Positions 26,047 through 33,795 of a stretch of DNA of 64,000 bases are shown piece after piece. Position 1 is the stretch's first letter. The number at the start of each line of letters is the position of its first letter. The notes beneath the pieces were generated by a model. The model searched no databases. It was not told the origin of the DNA and saw only the letters and a list, made by a program, of their open reading frames with translations. A program made the translations under genes and the position numbers. The DNA comes from Chryseobacterium lathyri (GTDB lineage Bacteria; Bacteroidota; Bacteroidia; Flavobacteriales; Weeksellaceae), in assembly GCF_003290185.1 (NCBI RefSeq), contig NZ_QNFY01000016.1, positions 1 to 64,000 of the forward strand, read 5' to 3'.

Positions 26047-27576
26047 ATGAGCTCAGTTAAGTCTCTTAAACCGAGTACATTCAGATGGACGATATGCTTT
26101 TTGCTGTTCATTGCCACGACCATTAATTATTTGGATCGTCAGGTTTTATCATTGACATGGAAAGACTTTATTGCACCCGAATTTCACTGGAACAATAATG
26201 ATTATGGAAATATCACGGCATTATTTTCAATTTTCTATGCGGTAAGTATGCTTTTCGCAGGAAAATTTGTGGACTGGATGGATACCAAAAAAGGTTTCCT
26301 TTGGGCGATTGCTATTTGGTCTGTTGGTGCGGTTTTACATGCTTTCTGCGGAATTGCAACTTCAGGAGTTTTAACGGGAAATTGGCTGGTAGGTTTTGTA
26401 GAATCTAAAGAAATCATCAGCCGGGTAGACAACGTCGGCTCAATCATCAGTACGAGTGTTACTTTGTTCATTTTTGCACGTTTTGTATTGGCGGTTGGTG
26501 AAGCTGGAAATTTTCCGGCAGCGATCAAAACTACGGCGGAATATTTCCCTAAAAAAGACAGGGCTTTAGCTACCAGTATTTTTAATGCAGGAGCGACAGT
26601 TGGGGCTTTGGCAGCGCCGGTTACTATTCCTTTTATCGCGAAAGCTATGGGCTGGGAATGGGCATTTATTATCATCGGGGCGTTGGGATTTGTGTGGATG
26701 GGACTTTGGGTTTTCTACTATAAAAAACCTCACGAACATCATAAAGTTAACGAACATGAATTAATGTATATTCAGCAGGATCAGGACGATATGCCCAATG
26801 AAGATACAAGCATCCCGGAAAAGAAATTTACTTTCAGAGAATGTTTCAGCTATAGACAGACTTGGGCTTTTGCGTTCGGAAAATTCATGACAGACGGGAT
26901 TTGGTGGTTCTTTTTATTCTGGACACCGGCTTATTTAAGTTCAGTCTACAAAATGGATTCCACGCAAAGTGCATTACCATTATTCGTCCTTTATATGATC
27001 ACTTTATTGTCAATCATCGGAGGTTGGCTTCCAAAATATTTTGTTGAAAAAAGAGGAATGAACGCGTACACAGGAAGAATGAAAGCAATGTTAATTTTTG
27101 CATTTTTCCCTCTGTTAGCACTTTTAGCACAACCTTTAGGTACGATTACCTATTGGATTCCGGTATTGATTATCGGAATTGCTGGAGCAGCGCACCAGGC
27201 TTGGTCTGCAAATATTTTCTCGACAGTTGGCGATATGTTTCCTAAAAAAGCCATTGCAACTATTACGGGAATTGGCGGAATGGCAGGTGGAATCGGTTCA
27301 TTTTTAATCAATAAATCTTCAGGATTATTGTTTGATTACGCTCATAAAGCTTGGACAACCGTTGATGGAATTCCTCTATTGGAAAAATATCCTCAATACA
27401 TCAACGATCGTTTGCCGGAAGGCTTTTTTGAACAATTAGAAAAGTCAGGAGCGGTTATTTCAGATGGAATTGACAAAGGATACATGATCATTTTTTCAAT
27501 CTGTGCAGTGGCATATCTAATTGCATGGACGGTGATGAAATCATTGGTTCCAAAATATAAAGTTATAAGTAAATAA
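26047..27576 (+). CDS. exuT: MFS hexuronate transporter (ExuT type)
   Basis: A 509 aa inner-membrane major facilitator protein with about 12 hydrophobic segments. The N-terminus TINYLDRQVLSLTW resembles the hexuronate/anion-cation symporter family. It is longer than the usual 430-450 aa, with an extended loop near residues 105-140 and a longer C-terminal region near 430-470. It would import galacturonate or unsaturated derivatives from the periplasm. The stop overlaps the uxaB start by one base. Substrate is inferred from the operon. Confidence 0.9.
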   Translation: MSSVKSLKPSTFRWTICFLLFIATTINYLDRQVLSLTWKDFIAPEFHWNNNDYGNITALFSIFYAVSMLFAGKFVDWMDTKKGFLWAIAIWSVGAVLHAFCGIATSGVLTGNWLVGFVESKEIISRVDNVGSIISTSVTLFIFARFVLAVGEAGNFPAAIKTTAEYFPKKDRALATSIFNAGATVGALAAPVTIPFIAKAMGWEWAFIIIGALGFVWMGLWVFYYKKPHEHHKVNEHELMYIQQDQDDMPNEDTSIPEKKFTFRECFSYRQTWAFAFGKFMTDGIWWFFLFWTPAYLSSVYKMDSTQSALPLFVLYMITLLSIIGGWLPKYFVEKRGMNAYTGRMKAMLIFAFFPLLALLAQPLGTITYWIPVLIIGIAGAAHQAWSANIFSTVGDMFPKKAIATITGIGGMAGGIGSFLINKSSGLLFDYAHKAWTTVDGIPLLEKYPQYINDRLPEGFFEQLEKSGAVISDGIDKGYMIIFSICAVAYLIAWTVMKSLVPKYKVISK

Positions 27577-29042
27577 TGATGGAAAATCAGATAAAACATA
27601 AATTAAATCGTGAATTACACGGTTCTCAGGAAAAGCTTCCAATCAAAATTGTACAGTTTGGCGGTGGGAATTTTATGAGAGGATTCACAGATTATGTGAT
27701 TGATAAATTAAATAAAGAAGCAGGATTTAAGGCAGGAATTGTAAACGTTCAGCCTACGGCAGGCGGTTCGGTTCATAAACTGGAAGAGCAGGATAATTTA
27801 TACACACTTTTCTCAAGAGGAATTAAAAAAGGTGAGATCATTGATACAAAACAGGTGATTTCTGCGATTCAAAAATCAATTAATCCATATACCAATTACG
27901 ATAAATTCTTAGCGTTGGCGGAAGAGAAAGAATTAGAATTTATCTTTTCCAATACGACAGAAACGGGAATTGCTTACGATGAATCAGAAAAAAATTACGT
28001 CGGTCCGCACAAGAATTTTCCTGCGAAACTAACGGTTTTATTGCATGAAAGATTCAAACACTTCAATGGAGCAGAAGACAAAGGGTTGAGAATTATTCCT
28101 TGCGAATTGATCGAAGACAATGCTTTGGCTTTAAAAGAAATTATCCTAAAATATGCCCAACTTTGGAATTTAGATGATAACTTTGTGCAATGGATTGAAC
28201 AAAGCAATTATTTCCACAATACATTGGTAGACAGAATTGTTCCGGGTTATCCGAAAGATGATGCAGGATCCTACGAGGACCAATTGAATTACGAAGATCA
28301 AATGATGGTGGTTTCAGAAGTGTTTTTGCTTTTTGTGATTCAGGACGCGGCAAATTTAAAAGAAAGAATTCCTTTCGATACAATTGACGAGCAAATTTTG
28401 GTTGTTGATGATATTCAGCCATACCGTTTGAGAAAAGTGAGAATTTTGAACGGCGGCCATACATTAATGTTGGCTCCGGCAATTTTATCAGGAAAAGAAA
28501 CGGTAAAAGAATCTATTGATGATCAATTTTTAGGTAAATTCTTAAGTGAAACGATTTTCAATGAGATTAATCCTACATTAGGTTTGGATGAAAGTGAATT
28601 GAAATATTTTGCTGAAGAAGTTTTCGACAGATTCAGAAACCCTTTTATCAAGCATTATCAGGCAAGTATCGCCTTGTATTTTGTTTCTAAGTTTAAAGTG
28701 AGGATTCTTCCGAGTTTATTGAAATATGTTGAAATTAACCATAAATTACCGCTTAACTTAACCTTTTCATTGGCAAGTTTAATCCGATTCTATCAAGGGA
28801 ATTTGGGTGAAAAAGCTCTGCCTTTAAATGACGAGGAAGCAATAGTAAACAGATTTAAAGAAATCTGGGCCAACGAAGATTATGAAAAAGTCGCAGAATT
28901 GGCGTTAAGCGAAACCATTTTCTGGGACACAGACCTTACAAAGGTAAACGGTTTGAAATCTGCAGTAGCAAAAGCATTGTGGGAAATAGACCATAATGAT
29001 ATCGAAACTGCATACCACAACTTTATACAATTTTATTCTTAA
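27576..29042 (+). CDS. uxaB: Tagaturonate reductase (altronate oxidoreductase)
   Basis: A 488 aa polyol dehydrogenase of the mannitol dehydrogenase family, reducing D-tagaturonate to D-altronate with NADH. The dinucleotide motif FGGGNFMRGF is near residues 28-37, and the substrate domain contains KVRILNGGHT with the conserved Lys near 288. Two adjacent ATG codons (27576, 27579) are possible starts; the first overlaps the exuT stop as TAATG, suggesting coupled translation. uxaA follows after 6 bp. Confidence 0.95.
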   Translation: MMENQIKHKLNRELHGSQEKLPIKIVQFGGGNFMRGFTDYVIDKLNKEAGFKAGIVNVQPTAGGSVHKLEEQDNLYTLFSRGIKKGEIIDTKQVISAIQKSINPYTNYDKFLALAEEKELEFIFSNTTETGIAYDESEKNYVGPHKNFPAKLTVLLHERFKHFNGAEDKGLRIIPCELIEDNALALKEIILKYAQLWNLDDNFVQWIEQSNYFHNTLVDRIVPGYPKDDAGSYEDQLNYEDQMMVVSEVFLLFVIQDAANLKERIPFDTIDEQILVVDDIQPYRLRKVRILNGGHTLMLAPAILSGKETVKESIDDQFLGKFLSETIFNEINPTLGLDESELKYFAEEVFDRFRNPFIKHYQASIALYFVSKFKVRILPSLLKYVEINHKLPLNLTFSLASLIRFYQGNLGEKALPLNDEEAIVNRFKEIWANEDYEKVAELALSETIFWDTDLTKVNGLKSAVAKALWEIDHNDIETAYHNFIQFYS

Positions 29043-29048
29043 AAAATT

Positions 29049-30662
29049 ATGCAAAAGAAAGTACTGAAAGTAAATCCCAAAGATAATGTAGCAGTGGCAT
29101 TGGTTGATCTGACGCAGGGAGAAACTGTTACTTTGGGTGATCTTACGTATGATATTATAAAAGACACAAAGGCAAAACACAAATTCGTGACCGAAGATCT
29201 TGCGGTTGGAGATGAGATTATTATGTACGGTGTTTTGGTGGGGAAAGCCAGTCAGCCGATCCGGAAAGGAGAGGTTATCACGACTGAAAACGTTAAGCAT
29301 CAAAGCGCAAAAGTAGAAGGCAAAACAGAAACAACGGCTTGGACTGCTCCAAATGTTGACAAATGGAAAGATAAAACTTTCATGGGGTATCACAGAGAAG
29401 ACGGACAGGTCGGAACAGAAAACGTTTGGTTATTTTTTCCTTTAGTCTTTTGTGAAAACAGAAATGTTGAGATTTTAAAAGATATTTTTGAAAAAGAATT
29501 GTTATTTGAAAAAGTAACAAAACATCAGTTATTATTAAGATCATTAATCAATAATTCTGAAACGGAAACCGCTGTTGAAGAAGATCAGGATTCAAGAGTT
29601 TTTAAAAATATTGAAGTTAAATTCATCACTCACCAAGGCGGTTGTGGCGGTATTCGTCAGGATGCGGAAGCGTTGGGAAGGTTATTGGCAGGTTATGTGA
29701 ATAATCCGAATGTTGCCGGAGCAACGGTTTTGAGCTTGGGATGTCAGAATTTACAGGTTCAGATTTTTACAGATGCATTGCAAAAAATCAGTCCGAACAA
29801 TAAAAAACCGATCATCGTTTACGAACAACAAAAATCCGGAACGGTTGACGAAATGCTCAACGGAATTATCAAAGATTCTTATGAAGCCATCAAAAAAGCC
29901 AATGAAATTGAAAGAAAACCGGCCCCGATTTCAAAGTTAGTTTTAGGATTGGAATGCGGTGGTTCAGACGGTTTTTCAGGAATTTCTGCGAATCCGGTTT
30001 TAGGACAATTATCAGATTTAATGGCAGGAATCGGAGGTTCAACCATCCTTTCAGAATTCCCGGAATTATGTGGAGTAGAGCAGGAATTGGTGAACCGTTG
30101 CGTCAACGAAGAAGATGCCGAAAGATTTTTACAGTTAATGAAAGATTTTGAAAAATCTGTCGTTGCAGCAGGCTCAGGTTTTGATATGAATCCGTCACCG
30201 GGGAATATTAAAGATGGACTCATAACCGACGCCATGAAATCTGCAGGAGCGGCTAAAAAAGGTGGTTCATCACCGATAAATGATGTGTTAGATTTCACGG
30301 AATACATTAAAGAACCGGGTTTAAATTTATTATGCACCCCCGGAAATGACGTGGAATGTACAACTGCCTTAGTCGGTTCAGGCTCAAACGTAGTTTTATT
30401 CACAACAGGCTTAGGAACTCCGACAGGAAATCCGGTTGTTCCCGTTGTGAAAATTTCATCAAATACTTCTTTGTCACAAAGAATGCCCGACATCATTGAT
30501 TTCAACACAGGAGACGTAATTACAGGTGAAAAAACAATCGACGAAAAAGCAGAAGAACTTTTAGAATTTATCATCGAAGTCGCAAGCGGAGAGGTAAAAA
30601 CAAAAGCTGCAATTTTGAATCAAAACGATTTTATTCCCTGGAGACGGGGAGTAAGTTTATAA
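29049..30662 (+). CDS. uxaA: Altronate dehydratase
   Basis: A 537 aa dehydratase converting D-altronate to KDG. It is the full-length form: an N-terminal SAF-type domain (about 1-95) followed by the large UxaA catalytic domain with GYHREDGQVGTENVW, THQGGCGG and LGLECGGSDGFSG. Cysteines at these sites are likely metal ligands. It ends the uronate operon and is followed by a rho-independent terminator at 30691-30728. Confidence 0.95.
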   Translation: MQKKVLKVNPKDNVAVALVDLTQGETVTLGDLTYDIIKDTKAKHKFVTEDLAVGDEIIMYGVLVGKASQPIRKGEVITTENVKHQSAKVEGKTETTAWTAPNVDKWKDKTFMGYHREDGQVGTENVWLFFPLVFCENRNVEILKDIFEKELLFEKVTKHQLLLRSLINNSETETAVEEDQDSRVFKNIEVKFITHQGGCGGIRQDAEALGRLLAGYVNNPNVAGATVLSLGCQNLQVQIFTDALQKISPNNKKPIIVYEQQKSGTVDEMLNGIIKDSYEAIKKANEIERKPAPISKLVLGLECGGSDGFSGISANPVLGQLSDLMAGIGGSTILSEFPELCGVEQELVNRCVNEEDAERFLQLMKDFEKSVVAAGSGFDMNPSPGNIKDGLITDAMKSAGAAKKGGSSPINDVLDFTEYIKEPGLNLLCTPGNDVECTTALVGSGSNVVLFTTGLGTPTGNPVVPVVKISSNTSLSQRMPDIIDFNTGDVITGEKTIDEKAEELLEFIIEVASGEVKTKAAILNQNDFIPWRRGVSL

Positions 30663-30690
30663 TTGTTTTAATTATATAAATATTAGGGTT

Positions 30691-30728
30691 GAAAATGCTT
30701 TCTACGTTTGTGGGAAGCATTTTCTTTT
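30691..30728 (+). terminator. Rho-independent terminator after uxaA
   Basis: GAAAATGCTT (30691-30700) pairs with AAGCATTTTC (30715-30724), a 10 bp perfect stem, followed by TTTT. It lies 28 bp after the uxaA stop and marks the end of the kduI-uxaA operon. Confidence 0.8.
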
Positions 30729-30785
30729 GGAGTAAATTTAAACATAAATAGTACAAAATCTTCACAAATAAATGCAAAGCCTATA

Positions 30786-30844
30786 TCAATAGGAACGGGC
30801 TTTAGCCCGTTTTCAAAAATAATTAGAATCAATGGCTTTAGCCA
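30786..30844. repeat. 59 bp repeat with two CTTTAG hairpins, copy 1
   Basis: Contains the perfect hairpin AACGGGCTTTAGCCCGTT (30794-30811) and then TGGCTTTAGCCA (30833-30844). It aligns without gaps to 57449-57507, where the same two hairpins occur with the same spacing. Both copies lie between convergent genes. Confidence 0.8.
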
Positions 30845-30903
30845 AAATTTAAATGCAAAAAGATAAGTTTAGATTCTTTTCAGAAATCAAGACAAAAGAA
30901 AAA

Positions 30904-31932
30904 TCATCTCCTTTTTGAAGACTTCCTAATATAAAGCTGCGGAGCCAACACCACTTTTTTCTCAATCGAAACACCGGAACCATTCTCTTTTACGCTTTCA
31001 ATAAACACCTGTCCGGCCATTTTTCCCATGATAACGGGAGTTTGGTCAACAGAACTCATCGGAAGCTCCATAAACTGAGTGAAAGGTTCGTTAGAAAAGC
31101 CAATAATGGCAACTTCCTGAGGTATTTTGATCTTACGTTTTTTCAATTCCTGACAAGCACCCAACGCTGCAAAATCACTTGATGAAAAGATGGCATCCGG
31201 AACGGATTTTTTATCCCAAAGTTTTTTTACCGCATCAATTCCTTCATCGATCGAACTTCCGGTTGTGATGATGTTTTCCTCTTTTACACTTAGATTATGA
31301 TCAATTAAAGCCTGTTTGTACCCATTCAGACGTTTTTCATAAATTTCGAGATTAAGATCTCCGGAAAAATGGCAAATATTTCTGTAGCCTTCATTAATCA
31401 GGTGTTCCGTTGCCATGTAGCCGCCGCGATAGTCGTCTATAGTTACCGTACTGATGCCTGAAATGTCTTTTTTACGGTCAAAAAATATAATAGGAGTGTT
31501 GGTTGTATCCAAAATATTCTGAATATGTGTTGTATCAACAGTTGTCTTAGAAACCGACATGAAAATTCCGTCAACCTGGGCATTAAGCAAGGTGTTTAAG
31601 TGCCTTTTCTCAATATTTACATCCTCATGGCTCTGGCAGATAATCACATGATAACCATGCGGAGACAGCTCTTCCTCAATTCCCCGGATTACAGATGAAA
31701 AGAAATTGGTATTAATGTAAGGCACGATAATTCCTACGTTTTTTGTTTCCCCGCTTTTCAGAGCTTTGGCAAGGTTATTTTGCTTGTAGTTCATTTCTTT
31801 GGCAGTTTTCTTCACCAAATCTTTCGTTGCCTGGCTTATTCTCGGATGGTCGTTCAATGCTCTGGAAACAGTTGCCACACTTACGTTAAGCTTTTTCGAG
31901 ATGTCATATATTGTGGCATTTTTCTTATTCAT
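30904..31932 (-). CDS. LacI-family transcriptional regulator
   Basis: A 342 aa regulator when started at MNKKNATIYDISKKL (31932); the longer in-frame start at 31998 adds an unrelated hydrophobic tail and is unlikely. The N-terminal helix-turn-helix TIYDISKKLNVSVATVSRALN is textbook LacI, with a hinge YKQNNLAKALKSG and a periplasmic-binding-like effector domain from about residue 60. It lies convergent to the uronate operon. The GCAATCGATT palindromes near six genes fit its class. The effector is probably a pectin metabolite such as KDG or galacturonate; this is inference. No core operator is seen in front of its own gene. Confidence 0.93.
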   Translation of the reverse strand: MNKKNATIYDISKKLNVSVATVSRALNDHPRISQATKDLVKKTAKEMNYKQNNLAKALKSGETKNVGIIVPYINTNFFSSVIRGIEEELSPHGYHVIICQSHEDVNIEKRHLNTLLNAQVDGIFMSVSKTTVDTTHIQNILDTTNTPIIFFDRKKDISGISTVTIDDYRGGYMATEHLINEGYRNICHFSGDLNLEIYEKRLNGYKQALIDHNLSVKEENIITTGSSIDEGIDAVKKLWDKKSVPDAIFSSSDFAALGACQELKKRKIKIPQEVAIIGFSNEPFTQFMELPMSSVDQTPVIMGKMAGQVFIESVKENGSGVSIEKKVVLAPQLYIRKSSKRR

Positions 31933-32415
31933 ACATGCTTTTTCTGAAGTTTTCAGTATGTTCAAAATGACATACATTATAATCGTAAATTTAATCAAAT
32001 TATGTCTATCAAAAAGGAAATATTATGATTTTATACAAGATTATGAGTGATTAAAATCAGATTAAATCTAAAATATATTGAATTGATTAACTTTTTTGGA
32101 AAATAGGTTGATGTTACCCAATGTAATTTTACTCCGGAAGCCTTGAGTTTATAAATCTCATTGATTATTTAAATCTCTAAGTGTAATAAAATCCATCAAC
32201 ATGAAAGAGCAGGATAGTGTACGCTTTCAAAATGTATATTTTTATGAAAATGAAATAAAAGGATGATTTTCGTTAAACCGTCGAAAATTATTGACTGATT
32301 TTTTATGAAAAGAAACGGAATAATTTTATTTAAAATGATATTCCTTTATTTTGTCATTCTTTTGAGTACTAAATTTTATTAATAAAAAATCAGGTTCTAC
32401 AATAAAAAATTAATT
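31933..32415. other. Divergent spacer between lacI-type gene and GH28 gene
   Basis: A 483 bp AT-rich spacer that must hold the promoters of the regulator (minus) and of the RG-I enzyme cluster (plus). I see no copy of the GCAATCGATT core and no clear repeat. A 21-codon frame at 32201 has nothing to support it as a gene. Confidence 0.5.
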
Positions 32416-33795
32416 ATGAAATCTCAAAATACCTTAAACTTCTTATTAACTCTGTTTGTGCTCTTATTGTTTTCATCAGGGGTAAAAAGCCAGGATAAAT
32501 TCCCCGACGGCATCAAAATTCCCAAATGGTTTAAAGAAAATACACCTACAGACATCAATAAATTAGGAAAAAAATATATTCTTACCGATAATGGAGTTAA
32601 AAATGACAGTACGGTTCTTCAGACCAAACAGGTTCAGGCAGTTATTGATCTGGCGGCTAAAAATGGTGGCGGGGTAATCATTGTGCCCAAAGGAACATTT
32701 CTGATTAGTTCCGTTTTTTTTAAACAGGGAACGCATTTATATCTGGAGAACGGCGCGAAATTAAAAGGAAGCGATGATATTAGTGATTTTCCGGTTGTAG
32801 AAACAAGAATGGAGGGGCAGACTGTAAAATATTTTCCGGCATTAATCAACGCAGACGGGCTGGATGGCTTTACCATCTCAGGAAAAGGAACGCTGGATGG
32901 AAATGGATTGCGCTTTTGGAAAGCATTCTGGAAAAGACGCGAGTGGAATCCTAAATGCACGAATATGGACGAAATGAGGCCAAGAATCATTTATATATCT
33001 AATTCTAAAAACATTCAGGTTGAAGGGATTACTGTGAAAAATTCCCCTTTCTGGAGCACTCACTATTATAAGAGTGAATTTGTGAAATTATTAAATCTGA
33101 CAATTTTAGCACCGAAAGAACCGGTGAAAGCACCAAGTACAGATGCCGTTGACATCGATGGCTGCACAAATTTCCTGATTAAAAATTGCTATATGTCGGT
33201 CAACGACGATGCGATTGCATTGAAAGGCGGAAAAGGTCCGAAAGCCGATAAAGCTCCTGAAAATGGCGAAAATAGAAACATCATCATCGAAGACAACAGC
33301 TTTGGATTTTGCCATAGTGTTCTGACTTGTGGCAGCGAATCTATCCACAATTACAACGTAATTCTGCGTAACTCAAAAGTGAAAGATGCTTCAAGACTGC
33401 TACATCTTAAAATGAGACCGGATACGCCTCAACATTACGAATACATTACGGTTGAGAATATAACCGGAAACGTAAAAACTTTCCTGTATGTAAAAGGCTG
33501 GAATCAGTTTTTCGATTTGAAAGGAGAAGAAAAACCTAAAAAATCTTTAGCAAACAACATTCTGATAAAAAATATTGACATCAGTTGTGAAACGGCATTC
33601 GATGTTGAAAAATCTGATTTGTATGATTTGACAGACTTCACGTTGGAAAACCTAAATATAAAAGCGTTAAAACCCAAAGAGGAAAATTTGGATACGATTA
33701 AAAATTTGAAAAAAATTAAAGTAAACGTTACCCAAGTAGCTTCTTTAAATAAGTCATACGACAAAAAAGACGATTCCGACATTGCCGCAAAATGA
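32416..33795 (+). CDS. GH28-family hydrolase, divergent (RG-I type)
   Basis: A 459 aa secreted beta-helix protein with a signal peptide ending SSGVKSQ. GH28 features: STDAVDID (D243) and NDDAI (D264, D265) keep the acidic residues. The GHG motif is replaced by CHS (H300), and the usual RIK motif by LHLKMR with K332, followed by PDTPQ. This pattern is unlike the classical polygalacturonase at 6827-8494 and suggests another linkage, such as galacturonate-rhamnose or xylogalacturonan. It overlaps the GH2 gene by 4 bp (ATGA), so they are translationally coupled. Family is secure, substrate is inferred from the RG-I context. Confidence 0.88.
   Translation: MKSQNTLNFLLTLFVLLLFSSGVKSQDKFPDGIKIPKWFKENTPTDINKLGKKYILTDNGVKNDSTVLQTKQVQAVIDLAAKNGGGVIIVPKGTFLISSVFFKQGTHLYLENGAKLKGSDDISDFPVVETRMEGQTVKYFPALINADGLDGFTISGKGTLDGNGLRFWKAFWKRREWNPKCTNMDEMRPRIIYISNSKNIQVEGITVKNSPFWSTHYYKSEFVKLLNLTILAPKEPVKAPSTDAVDIDGCTNFLIKNCYMSVNDDAIALKGGKGPKADKAPENGENRNIIIEDNSFGFCHSVLTCGSESIHNYNVILRNSKVKDASRLLHLKMRPDTPQHYEYITVENITGNVKTFLYVKGWNQFFDLKGEEKPKKSLANNILIKNIDISCETAFDVEKSDLYDLTDFTLENLNIKALKPKEENLDTIKNLKKIKVNVTQVASLNKSYDKKDDSDIAAK

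Noticed and set aside
29879..30574. A 231-codon minus-strand open frame inside uxaA
   Set aside because: It is the antisense shadow of a well-supported conserved gene and has no recognisable domain.
30663..30903. Insertion sequence ends flanking the hairpin repeats
   Set aside because: No transposase frame or target-site duplication is present; a small palindromic repeat explains the pattern.
32201..32266. 21-codon open frame in the spacer before the GH28 gene
   Set aside because: It is too short, with no ribosome binding signal, similarity or context to support it.
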